DNA of 64,000 bases, taken from IMG/VR virus record IMGVR_UViG_3300045921_000267, positions 1 to 64,000 of that record, one strand, 5' to 3'. This document shows, piece by piece, positions 46,257 through 56,200 of this stretch. The DNA is from a virus. Under the pieces are notes generated by a model. The model had not been told where the DNA came from and ran no database searches. It saw only the letters and a program-made list of their open reading frames with translations. Both the position numbers and the translations under genes were made by a program. The number at the start of each line of letters is the position of its first letter. Within the stretch, counting starts at the first letter, position 1.

Positions 46257-47666
46257 TCAGATCGAGTTCGGCAGGCGACCGATGTTCTTCACCACGACGT
46301 TCTTGGCCGGGGTGTACATCTTGATCGCGCCGTAGATCACCTGCGCCCAGCGGATCGAGGTGTCGATCACTGCGAGCGGGATCCGCGTCATCGGCAGAAG
46401 CTGCGACCACGCGAACGACCGCTGGTTCTGCATGAGCACGAAGCCCTTGCTCGTGCCAGGGATGTCGGCGTTGCGATCGACGATCACCTGCGTGGCGCCC
46501 GTCCGGGGCACCTTGAACGCGAGCTTCGCATCGCTCACCGGCTGCCCCGGACGCGTACGGTAGACCTCGTAGTACGAGGTGCCCTGCCCGCCGTCCGTCA
46601 CGGTGATGCTCACCGCGTCGCCCGCCGCGACCGCCACGCCCGCACTCGTCACGGGCGTGCTGCGCCCGTAGCGACCACCTGCGACGATCTGGTAGATGTA
46701 CGTGCCCGCGTCGGCCGCGACGAACTGCGACAACGCATCCGGTGCCGCCGTCGGACCTGCGCTGATCGCCGGAGCGAGTGGGCGCTTGCTCGGCGAGCCG
46801 AGACCCGCCGCGATGGGAGGACCACCTGGGAGGATGAACACGGAGTCGTGCAGATTCACGCGCCCGTGCTGGCCCTGGAATGCCTTCACCGTCGCGCCGA
46901 GCACGCCAGGCTCGGGGCTCACGCTGAAACGCTGCCGGTCGTAGACCTGCTTCGCCACGTCCGCGAACGGACCCGTGTTGAAGTACGCGTCCGTGGCAAC
47001 GCCGAAGTTGTCGCGGACACGCAGCAGCATGTCGTTCAGGAGTTCCTCCGTGAGCGCGCCGCCGCGAAGGTCGATCACGTTGTCCGGCGCGCCGTCGGAG
47101 ATGAGCTTGTAGAGCCCGTCGAACTGCTCGGGCAGCAGCGAAGAGTCGCCGAAGAAGAGCGCGTTCTCCAGTTGCTGGAGCAGCATCATCGTCTTGTTCA
47201 TGGTCTCCATCGCGATCACGTTGCCGTGAGCGGGACGGATCACCGACGCGACGTGCGTGACGCGCCCGACGATGCCGAGGAACTTGATCAACACGGTGAC
47301 ACGCTGGTAGGTCGAGTCCTCCTCCTCGGGGAGATCACCCTCGGTCATCCATCCGAGGTCGAACTGCCGAGCACCGCCGCGCGAGTACGCGAGCAACCGG
47401 TTGAACTCCTCGACCGTGTTCGAGGCGGGGACCTTCGGGATGCTCTTGAAGAGCTTCACCTCGTCCATCTCGAACGTGAGATTCTTCAGGGTCGCTTCGA
47501 GCGACTCCGTGCGCAAGGGGAATCCCTGGCCAGGCGTGACGCCCGGATCGTTCACATCCTGCCCGGCGAAGAGTGCCTTGCGGAGGTTGGCGATCTCCTC
47601 CGGGCTGGCGATGCCGTGCCCGTTGAATTCGCGGTAGTCCCGCGCGCCGACGAAGGGGCTGATCAT
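46257..47666 (-). CDS. Major capsid protein (HK97 fold) with inserted Ig-like domain
   Basis: The 469-residue protein stands after protease and scaffold genes. The N-terminal arm and E-loop region (TLKNLTFEMDEVKLFKSIPK, EEFNRLLAYSRGGARQFDLG), then the body (GVATDAYFNTGPFADVAKQV, LHDSVFILPGG) and the C-terminal end (TPAKNVVVKNIGRLPNSI) fit HK97-fold capsids of large phages. A segment at about residues 300-405 (AGTYIYQIVAGGRYGRSTPV followed by VSITVTDGGQGTSYYEVYRT) reads as an inserted Fn3/Ig-like domain that would project from the capsid. The ATG at 47666 has a GAGGAGAAGCAG site. Confidence 0.85.
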   Translation of the reverse strand: MISPFVGARDYREFNGHGIASPEEIANLRKALFAGQDVNDPGVTPGQGFPLRTESLEATLKNLTFEMDEVKLFKSIPKVPASNTVEEFNRLLAYSRGGARQFDLGWMTEGDLPEEEDSTYQRVTVLIKFLGIVGRVTHVASVIRPAHGNVIAMETMNKTMMLLQQLENALFFGDSSLLPEQFDGLYKLISDGAPDNVIDLRGGALTEELLNDMLLRVRDNFGVATDAYFNTGPFADVAKQVYDRQRFSVSPEPGVLGATVKAFQGQHGRVNLHDSVFILPGGPPIAAGLGSPSKRPLAPAISAGPTAAPDALSQFVAADAGTYIYQIVAGGRYGRSTPVTSAGVAVAAGDAVSITVTDGGQGTSYYEVYRTRPGQPVSDAKLAFKVPRTGATQVIVDRNADIPGTSKGFVLMQNQRSFAWSQLLPMTRIPLAVIDTSIRWAQVIYGAIKMYTPAKNVVVKNIGRLPNSI

Positions 47667-47716
47667 GGTCTGCTTCTCCTCTTCTCTCGTTGGTTCACAC
47701 CATCACGCGCGGGCGA

Positions 47717-48745
47717 TCAGGCGTAGCTCTTGGCGAGGCCCGCCTCGCCGGGGTGGCGACGGAGGAAGTTCTGGACCTCTCCGAGGATGTTGCTCGGGAC
47801 CTCCGCACTGCTCTCGACGAGCGGCACGAGGTCGGTGGCGATCTTGCGACCGCCGATCTCCTTCACGCCCTTCTCCAGGTGCATGTAGGTCAGCACGCTC
47901 GCGATCTCGCTCTTCTTCAGCGAGCCCAGGCCCCCGGCCTCGTTCGGCATGCTCTTCTGCATCGGCTGCGCGCCCGAGAGCGACGTGACGCCCTTCGGCG
48001 CTGCGACCGGCTGCCTCTCGACGACGCCGAGCCGCTTGCCGAGTTCGTTGATGACGTGCTGCTGACTCTTCACGAGCGCGCCGAGCGCGTGCACGGTTTT
48101 CGCCATCGCGACGAACTGCTCGTCGCTGCGTCGCAGCGACTTGCGCATCCGACGATCGAGCGTGTCGAGCGCTTCCGTGGTGCGCGAAGTGAGCGTCTCC
48201 AGGAATGGCGAGACGTCCACGACCTCGCCGATGTCGGGGTCCCGGCGAAACTGCGAATCGAACGACGCGCTCTTGCCCATCCGGCGCTTGCCGCGCATGC
48301 CGACGGGCTGCTCCTCGTCCTCGTCTTCGTCCTCGTCTTCGTCCTCGAAGTCGTCCTCGTCGTCGAGGTCGTCCTCGGCCGCACCTGCGAAGGGAGGCAT
48401 CTTCGGGCCGCGCGCCTTGCCGCTCATGCTCGGGCTCGGACGCTGATGCTGGAAGAACGAGTCGCCGCCGACGTCCTTCATCATGCCCACGATCGTCGCC
48501 GCTTGCCCGGCGTTGAAGCCGGCCGCGGTGAGCTTGCCGATCATGAGGTTCTCGATCGAGCCGGCGTCGGACATGCTGCCCTGCCCGCCGCCCTGCATGC
48601 CGTCGCTGCCATGCGTACCACTGTTGTCGATGTTCACGCCGTCGCCCTTCACGAGCGGCTCGCCCGTGACTCGCGACGCAGCCTTCAGCAGGTCGTTCAA
48701 GCTCGCGTCGAGAGCGTCGAGCGTCGTGGTCTGCTCGTTCTCCAT
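47717..48745 (-). CDS. Scaffold or capsid assembly protein candidate
   Basis: The 342-residue protein has the placing and composition of a scaffold: acidic middle (EDDLDDEDDFEDEDEDEDED), a helical coiled part (EALDTLDRRMRKSLRRSDEQ, AKTVHALGALVKSQQHVINE) and a C-terminal helical segment (SEIASVLTYMHLEKGVKEIG), between prohead protease and major capsid genes. Scaffolds fill the prohead and are removed by the protease. It could alternatively be an internal virion protein. A good site precedes the ATG at 48745. Confidence 0.7.
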   Translation of the reverse strand: MENEQTTTLDALDASLNDLLKAASRVTGEPLVKGDGVNIDNSGTHGSDGMQGGGQGSMSDAGSIENLMIGKLTAAGFNAGQAATIVGMMKDVGGDSFFQHQRPSPSMSGKARGPKMPPFAGAAEDDLDDEDDFEDEDEDEDEDEEQPVGMRGKRRMGKSASFDSQFRRDPDIGEVVDVSPFLETLTSRTTEALDTLDRRMRKSLRRSDEQFVAMAKTVHALGALVKSQQHVINELGKRLGVVERQPVAAPKGVTSLSGAQPMQKSMPNEAGGLGSLKKSEIASVLTYMHLEKGVKEIGGRKIATDLVPLVESSAEVPSNILGEVQNFLRRHPGEAGLAKSYA

Positions 48746-48758
48746 CTTCTCTTCTCCT

Positions 48759-49619
48759 TCACTTCTTCGCGGCGCCCTTGAAGTGGAAGTCCGCGATTGC
48801 CTCCGCCTGCTTCAGCGAAAGGCCGGGCGCCATCGTCTGAAGCAGAACCGCCGTTTCGAGTCGCGTGATGGGCTCGCCAGCGAGCGCCTTGTCGAGCACG
48901 CGTTGCTCGATCTCCGAGAGCTTCTTCTTTCGCTTCTTGATGCGTTCGATCGTGGGGCTCGTGCTACCCTGTGCCGCGGCTTCGACGCTGCGGCGCGCCA
49001 TCACACGAGCACCGCCGTCGCCTGTTGCACTTGCCGGAGCGATTGCGACGGGAGCGCTGCCAGCCGAGAGCGACTTCGCGAGCACGTGCAGCGCCGTGTT
49101 CGTATTCACTGGGCATCGGGTGATCGCGACCTCGCGCACGACCGCCTTGCGGATGACCGAGGGGTTCTTCGCGTCGCGCGCAGTGACACTGCCCTCGACG
49201 CTGAAACCGAGTCGGCGATCGGTCTTCTGGAGCGCGTTCGCCAGCATCCACAGAGCGTCGGCCCGCGGGTGCCCGTCGAGCAGATAGCCCTCGACGTACC
49301 ATCCCTTGCGCATGCCCATCGTGCGGAACTCGGCGCGCGTCGGGTAGCCGACGACTGCATCCGTTGCGGGATCGTGGTTGTCGTTGAACCAACCATCCTT
49401 GAGGAACGGCGCGAAGTCCATCCCGTCTTGCAGGATCTTCTCGGCTTGGCGATCGAGGTCGTCGGTCGAGCAGATCCCACCGATGCGGCGATTCGTCGGA
49501 GCGCTCGTGTCGCTCTTCGTGAAGACCTCGGCATCACACTCGAAGCGCCACGCGTTGCCACGCCCGATGGGCGAGAGCGGCGTTGGGAAGACCTCGATCT
49601 GTGCTGCATCGAGAAACAT
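48759..49619 (-). CDS. Prohead serine protease
   Basis: This 286-residue protein is of the herpesvirus-assemblin/HK97 prohead protease kind. The histidine of the catalytic site is in WFNDNHDP (residue about 82) and the nucleophile region is GFSVEGSV (Ser about 140), followed by REVAITRCPVNTNT, a typical conserved strand. It cleaves scaffold and capsid precursors during maturation. The last 90 residues form a Lys-rich helical tail. GTG just before ATG also exists, but ATG 49619 has GGAGACGTG at good spacing. It is followed by scaffold and capsid genes. Confidence 0.85.
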   Translation of the reverse strand: MFLDAAQIEVFPTPLSPIGRGNAWRFECDAEVFTKSDTSAPTNRRIGGICSTDDLDRQAEKILQDGMDFAPFLKDGWFNDNHDPATDAVVGYPTRAEFRTMGMRKGWYVEGYLLDGHPRADALWMLANALQKTDRRLGFSVEGSVTARDAKNPSVIRKAVVREVAITRCPVNTNTALHVLAKSLSAGSAPVAIAPASATGDGGARVMARRSVEAAAQGSTSPTIERIKKRKKKLSEIEQRVLDKALAGEPITRLETAVLLQTMAPGLSLKQAEAIADFHFKGAAKK

Positions 49620-49639
49620 CACGTCTCCAGAACGACGAA

Positions 49640-49670
49640 AGGCGCGGAGCCCGACTCAGGTTCCGCGCCT
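49640..49670 (-). terminator. Terminator before the prohead protease gene
   Basis: AGGCGCGGA (49640-49648) pairs with TCCGCGCCT (49662-49670). Leftward it is followed by TTTCGTCGTTC. It divides the portal/injection-protein genes from the capsid operon. The 49671-49739 stretch before it contains GGAGTATCAGTCATAACTCC, a small imperfect hairpin; no clear promoter is seen. Confidence 0.7.
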
Positions 49671-49739
49671 CTTCTGCCCTTCTCCGCAGAGATCGGGCTA
49701 GGCCACGCGTGGAGTTATGACTGATACTCCATCCGCTCG

Positions 49740-49985
49740 TCAAGTACGACGCACGACGAGCTTCGGCTGCGACGCATCTTGGGCCTTGCGCAGCACGATC
49801 GGACCGGGCGCGAGGACGAGCGGGATCAGCACGCCGCGCGAGCATGATGGGCAATTGATCTCAACCTCGCCGCTCTTGTACAGAACGAGGATGCTCGTCC
49901 GCGCTTTCACACGCGTACCATCGTGTGAAGCGCGGAAAAGCTGCGCCGCGCAGTGCGGGCAGCCGAGGTCGGGGTTCTTGTTCAC
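49740..49985 (-). CDS. Com-like zinc ribbon protein
   Basis: This 81-residue protein has two CxxC pairs, C9-x2-C12 (CPHC) and C45-x2-C48 (CPSC), in a small zinc ribbon. Phage Mu Com has a similar design and activates translation of the mom gene; other small zinc ribbons in phages are of unknown use. It overlaps the 97-residue gene by 4 bases. Whether it controls translation here is only a suggestion. Confidence 0.65.
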   Translation of the reverse strand: MNKNPDLGCPHCAAQLFRASHDGTRVKARTSILVLYKSGEVEINCPSCSRGVLIPLVLAPGPIVLRKAQDASQPKLVVRRT

Positions 49986-50275
49986 GTCGGGACCACCACG
50001 CCGAGCATGCGCGCTTGCACGACGGCACGCGAAGGCAACGGCACGCCGTGCGAGATGCAGGCGCGGAAGACGGCACGCTTCATCCGGTTGATCTCATCTT
50101 CAGTGTGCACCTTGCCAAGCGTGAGGATCGCGGCTGGGTTCATGATGAGGTCGAGCGCTTCGATCGCAGCGCTCGCGTTCGGGAGGTTCATGAAGTAGTC
50201 GAGCTTCACCCCGTTCTCGATCGAAAGGTCGTCGATCCCGGCACCTCGGAACACATCGGTATAGCGGTTGCCCAT
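49982..50275 (-). CDS. Hypothetical 97-residue protein
   Basis: This is a small, mainly helical protein (MGNRYTDVFRGAGIDDLSIE, NASAAIEALDLIMNPAAILT, EDEINRMKRAVFRACISHGV). The ATG at 50275 forms a TGATG overlap with the giant helicase gene and has a GGAGATGC site; a GTG one codon upstream is possible. No family is recognised. The tight coupling suggests a partner or chaperone for the preceding virion protein. Confidence 0.65.
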   Translation of the reverse strand: MGNRYTDVFRGAGIDDLSIENGVKLDYFMNLPNASAAIEALDLIMNPAAILTLGKVHTEDEINRMKRAVFRACISHGVPLPSRAVVQARMLGVVVPT

Positions 50276-53200
50276 CACGCATCTCCTTTGAACTTCGAGA
50301 ACGGGATGAAGAAGCGCGAGAAGCTCTTCTGCGTCATCGCGGCCTTCTTCGCGGCACGCGTAGCGGCAGCCTTCTTCGCCGCCTCCTTCCGCTTCTTCGC
50401 ATCCCTCTTCGCCTTCTGCGCCTCGAACTTCACCTTCATAGCGGCCATCTTCGCGGCCAGCTTCTCCCGCTTCGCCTTCCAGCGAGCAAGCATCTCCGCT
50501 TGCTTTTGCTGCCTCTTCGAGAGCGGAACTGCCTCGACGATCTCGCTCTTTGCGGTTGGCACCGCCGGAGGCTGGGGTGCTTCCGCTGCGGGCTTGCGCT
50601 CGCGCGGCGGCGCGCTCGGAAGCTGCGACATCGCGGCGAGCGAATGGCCCGTCGTCGGCAGGAAGTCGTACTGCGTCTCCACGGGCACGCCATCCTGCAC
50701 CGTCTTCATGAAGAACTCGAAGGGCACCTGCTTTGCGCGACCCTGCGTGAGCTGCGAGAGTTCCGCTTTGCTGGGTACCTCAGGCACGACATCGCCAGTC
50801 GGCACGCGGATCTTCTTCTTCTCGCCCGTGTTGGGGTCGGTGATCTGCACCGTCCTGAAGACGGGCATGTTCACCGACGTGGTGAGCCGCTTCACGTTCA
50901 CGAGGTACTTCCTCGACTTCAGGATCTCTCGCTCGAACGGTGAGAGATGCTTTTCGAGGATCTCATTCATGATGTCAGCGTTCGTGATCTCCGCAGGCTT
51001 GATCTGCCGTTCGATGACGCGCACAGCGCCAGTGACCGGATCGACGCGCTCGACGGGTTCGAGCTTGCGCCCGTACTGACGCAGTTGATCGCGCACCTTC
51101 GGACGCATCTCCGCGATCTTCGAGAACGCGCGATGCGCGAAGAATGCCTCGGCTGCGACCACGGGGTTGAAGCCCATGCTCATCGCCTGCGACTTCTCCG
51201 CTTCGTCGAGCGCCTCCCACGCTTCGTGAATGATGCTCATCGCGCTTTCCATGCCGGAGTACTCGGCGAGCCCGTTCTTCGCTTCGATCTCGCGCACGAT
51301 CTCGCCGAGGCGATCGAAGACGGGCTTCGCCTTGTCCGGGATGATGGCGTCGAGCATGCGCGCGGCGCGCGTGATCCGCTGCCACTCTTGCATGGGCGAG
51401 TGCAGCGAGTCGTACATCACGAGTTCACTTGCGTTGCCCCAGTTGAGCCCGACCTGCGCAGCATCCGACGCGATCATCATCTTGCAGTTGTTGAAGACGT
51501 CGATCTGGTGCGTCGAGAGCGGCGCACGATCGGTCACGTACTTCTGGAAGATGGCGTTCAGTTGCTTCGTGAATACATCCTTCTTCTCCAGTGGGGCGGC
51601 GTTGCGGCGCTGCTCCAGTTCCTGGATGAGCTTCCGATCCTTCGCGCTGATCTCGCTCTCGTAGACGTAGCCAAGGCGCGTCTCGTCACCGACGACGCGC
51701 GTGGTGACGCGCATGGGCACCTCGATGCCTCCCGTGCCGTCCGGGCCGGCGAAGAGACGACTGATGCGCTGGCGCTCCGCGCGAGACCAGCCCTCGAAGA
51801 ACTCGCCAATCTTCGGCGGCTTGCCAACGCTACCGGTGAGCGTGCGGTGCACGAACATCGACGTCTCCGTGTCCTTCCCCATGTCGTCCTTGACCTTGCG
51901 GAAGATTTCGGAGTTCACATCGCGGTCACCAAGCGTCGCACCCTTGCCGAAGTAGGTGACGAAGTAGCCCATCTTCGGACGACGCTTCTTGTCCTCGTCG
52001 GACGAGTAGCCAGTATCCTCGTGCCCGAGCGCTTCGTTCACGTCCATGTAGCCCATCGATCGGAGCTTCGATTCCATCGTGCGGCACGACGAACCGATCC
52101 GGTTACCGAAGAGGATGAACTGCGCGTCGGGGTTGCCTCCCGTCGCGGTGTTCGTGCGCTCGCGGATGTAGCGTTCGAGTTCGTCGGCCTTCGCGTTGTT
52201 CGCAGTCATCGCCACGTCGAACATGGCGCGCTCGCGACGACGCAGCGGCGAGAGCTGAATGGAGAGCTTCGGATCCTTCGCCTTCTGCTGCTGGAGACCG
52301 GCCTTCTTCTTCTTGTCGCCTTCCGCTTCTTCGACGCTCTCATCGTCTTCTTCGTCGTCACCGCCCTCCGCATCGTCGGTGAACGTGCCGTTGAAGTCCC
52401 AATCGTCCTGGTGGTAGTAGAGACCCGCTGCCTTCTTCGACGGATCGCGGATGAACTTCGTGCCGATCGGTACTTCGATGCGCTCGCCGTTCCACTCCGC
52501 GACGAGAGGCTTCAGGTTGCCATCGGCGTCGAGGTACCCGCGCGCGATGCCGCCCTCAGGACCGTAGTCCGGGTTCGGGATCTTGCCCCACGACGTACCG
52601 TTGACGAAGCCCTTCTTGATGTCAGCGAGCAGCGCCTTGTCGATCTCGGTGCCTGCGAGCTTGTAGTAGTCGATGCCGAGGATCTGCGTAACGTAGAACG
52701 AGAGCACCTCGAACTCACCCTCCGAGATGCGACCCTTCTCGACGTCCTTCGCGCTCGGCCACTTGCCGCCGAAGCCGTGCGGTGGCTTGCCCGTACATCG
52801 CTTGAAGTCGGGCAACATGAAAACACGCTCGACTTCCTTGATCTCCGTCTTGCCGGTCTTGCCCTTCTTCTCGGCGATCTTCTCGATGTACGTGACGAAC
52901 TCGCGCTGATCGGGGGGCTTGTAGCCCGGCGAGTTTGCGAATGCGCGTGCGACGTTGACCTTGCGACGCATGCCGCCAGAGAACGCAGCGGCTTCATCGG
53001 TGCCGAGCGCGCCCGCCTCTTCGAGCTTGATCATCTCTTGCTCGGTCATGGCGGCCATCGCCAGACGGTAGACTTTCTCCTGCATGCCCGTCATGTGAGC
53101 AGGCTGGTTCTCGTCGAGCAACACCGCAGGCATCGTCTTACCCTTCACGTCTTCCGTGAGAGCGACGTGCATGCGCGTCGCAAGGTACGACGCGAGTTCG

Positions 53201-56200
53201 GAGGCACGCTGCGGATTCAAATCCGTGCGCGGCGGATTCTTCGAGCCGTTCGCCACCATGACGGCACTCGGCGCGAGGTAGCGCTGCGAGAACTGCTTCT
53301 CGGTGCCGAACGGGCTCTTGCCGTTCGTGAGGAGATCGAAGTACCGCGGGATGGTGTTCAGGCGATTCGTGATCGGCGTCCCCGTGAGCAGCAGGAAGAG
53401 GTTCATGCTCGGGTTCCAACGCTCGACTGCGCGCGAGAGTTCGTTCTCGCGCGCGATCGCATGCGCCTCGTCCACGATGATCCCATCGAAGCCGCCATGC
53501 ATGCGCAGGTCAGCCTCGTTGTCGCGAAAGTACTCGAACGGGATGATCACGACGTCGTTCTCTTTGTCGGCCTCGGGATCCCATCCGCTGGGGTTCTTCT
53601 TCAACCACTCGGCGCGGGCCTCAGCGACGCGTCGTGCATAGGCTTCCTCGCTCTCGCCATCCTTCTTCGGCGGCCAGTTCTTTGGCGAGAACGCCTGCAC
53701 GGCTCCGGCAAGCGTGTTCGCGCCGATGAGCGTCGCGCCCTTTTCCGTGAAGTCGATCGCGGCGCGCTGCCACTGCACCGCCGTGTTGAGCGGCACGACG
53801 ATCGCAACGCGCTTGCGCGGTGAGCCCTCGATGGGAGTGCCGTCGGGCTTCTTCGCGTTCTTCATCAGACGGATCGCGGCGAGTGCTGCGATCGTCTTGC
53901 CAGTGCCCATGAAGTGGGCCGCCATGCAGCGCCCCTCGGCACGTGCGCAAAGGCGGAGGAACTCCTCCTGATGCGAGCCGAGCTTGAAGCGCGATCCATT
54001 CGCGAGGGTCGGCTTCAGTCCCTTCAGTAGCCCACCGTTCTCCTCGTCGGTGTTCACGCCGCCATCGGGGCTCGTGATCTGCGACGGCAGCACGACATCT
54101 CGCTGCTTCGCGCGTTCGACGTTGCGCTTCTCACTCCTCATGAGATCGTCGAGCAGTTGCTGCACGTACGAATCCATCACGAAGCCGCCGAACTCCTCAC
54201 GGAGCACGGAGATGTCGCGCAGGTCGATGAAGGGTCCCGTGTCGTCACTGCGCACCGCCGGGAAACGGCGGATCTCCTCAATCGAGATCGATCCATCGCT
54301 TGGGAGCTTCAGCCTCACGGTGCCGCCGCGGAGCTTGCCATCCGCGTCAAAGCGCAGATTGTCGCCGTAGAGCAGCAGGTGGTTCTTCATCGGCATGACG
54401 TCGCGTCGTTGGCGCGTCACGTCATTGCGATCGACCGCGGTCGTGACCTTCTCCGCATCCTTTTCGCTGATGCGTGCGATCTTCGCGAGTCCGGTACCCT
54501 GCCCTTTCAGCGGTTGCACCTTGAACGTGCTCTTGCCCGGAATCTTCTCATCGTTCTCGTCGAAGGCATCCTGCACCTCGACGATCTCGCCGTAGACGAT
54601 CCGCTCACTCGTCGGGTCGCGGTACTTGATGAGAGCGCCCTGTCCGAACTCGATCGTGCGCGGCGGGATCTCGCGCACACCCTCGACGTTGATCTTGTTC
54701 TTCGAGTCGAGCAGCGAATCCACTCGCGCTTGCTCAACGCCAAGGATGCGATTCCAGTATTCGCCTGCGAGCAGCGGGTTGCCGCCGCCGTCGAACGTGA
54801 TCTTGATGTGCGCGTAGCTCGGGTTCTTGTCGGTGCCCGTCTGCACGGTGACCCACGTACTCGCCTGCGCCTTCGCAGCATCGCGCATGAGCCTCACGAG
54901 GTCACCCTCGTTGCGGATGCGCTCACCAAGCGGGTTGATGAGCTTGGCGAGCAACGGATCGGTGATCTGCCCTGCCTCGATCTTGCCGTTCTTGTGCAGA
55001 AGCATCTCGGCGGTCGTGCCAAGATCACGTGCGAGCTTCGCTGGCTCCAGTCGATCCCATCGAAGCTCGGGCCATGTACCCGTCGCGACCTTGCGGAGCT
55101 TGCCGCTCTTCGTGCGCTTCCACGCGAAGGGCTTCTCCTCAGGCGTCAGGCGCCCGTCAGGCTGGATGCGGTACCTGATCCACCGCTGCTCCGTCACATC
55201 GACGCCAGATGACTCGCGACGCGTCACGGAGAGCGGCAACACGAACCTGCCGCCGGGCACGAAGGGCTCGCTCTCGTTGACGGTGATCTTCGTTTTCGTC
55301 CCGTCTGGATTCGGCATCTCGTAGACCGTCGCAGCACGCACGGGCTCGACCTTGCCGGTGATGGGGTCGTGCGCAGTGACGACGACGGGGCGCTTCAGCT
55401 TCTTGTCGTAGACGCGCTTCAGCAGCGGTTGCTTCTCCGCCTTGCGCAGTCCTTCGAACTTGAAGGTCGGCGTGAGAGCCTCGAACTCTTCGCGGCTCAT
55501 CTCCAGCGGAACCCACTCATGCCGGTCCTCGCGAAGCTCGGCGCTCGTCTTGCCCTTCTCGCGCAACTTGCGGACACGCTCGCGCTCTTTCTCTTGCGAT
55601 GCACGCGACTCACCGAGCTTCGCGAAGATGATACGACCAAGGTGCGACTGAAGTTCACCAGGCTCCCAGCCCACCACGTCGTCGCCGATCTTCTCGTTGA
55701 AGTCCTCGTCGTCTTGCCGGAGGTAGAGCAGCGCCTGATGCGGCGTCAGCGCGTTCCCGTTTTCATCGTATATCTCCTTGTAGACCTGCTGCGACTGGAA
55801 GCGCGCAGCGGTCGGCGAGTCGTAGACGGGAAGCTCGGTCTCGGGATCGATCGTCGGAGGCACCGGCTCCCATCCCGAAAGCTCTGCATCCTTGTCGGGC
55901 GGGCCGAGTCGGAAGAACACGGCGCGCCCCTTGTAGTGCACCGTGTAGAACTGATCCTTCTCGCTCCGGTAGGCGCCGACGTAGCTCGGTTGACCTTCGA
56001 TCTCGCGCTGCGCCGCGATGCGGCGCGCTGCTTTGCTCGCAGGCTTCAAGTCCCACCAGCGAAGCTCTTCATCCGGTACCTTCAGCATCTTGTCGAGCGA
56101 AGGGCCGGGGATGAGGCCGTGCTTGCGGAAGAACTCGTAGCGCGCGGGGCATTGACGAGCCATCTGCTTCGGTCGCGAGATCATGCACGCGACCGACTCC

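Noticed and set aside
50947-53823. 958-codon rightward open frame
   Set aside because: Antisense to the giant helicase gene, of low-complexity Arg/Leu composition, no motif and no ribosome binding site.
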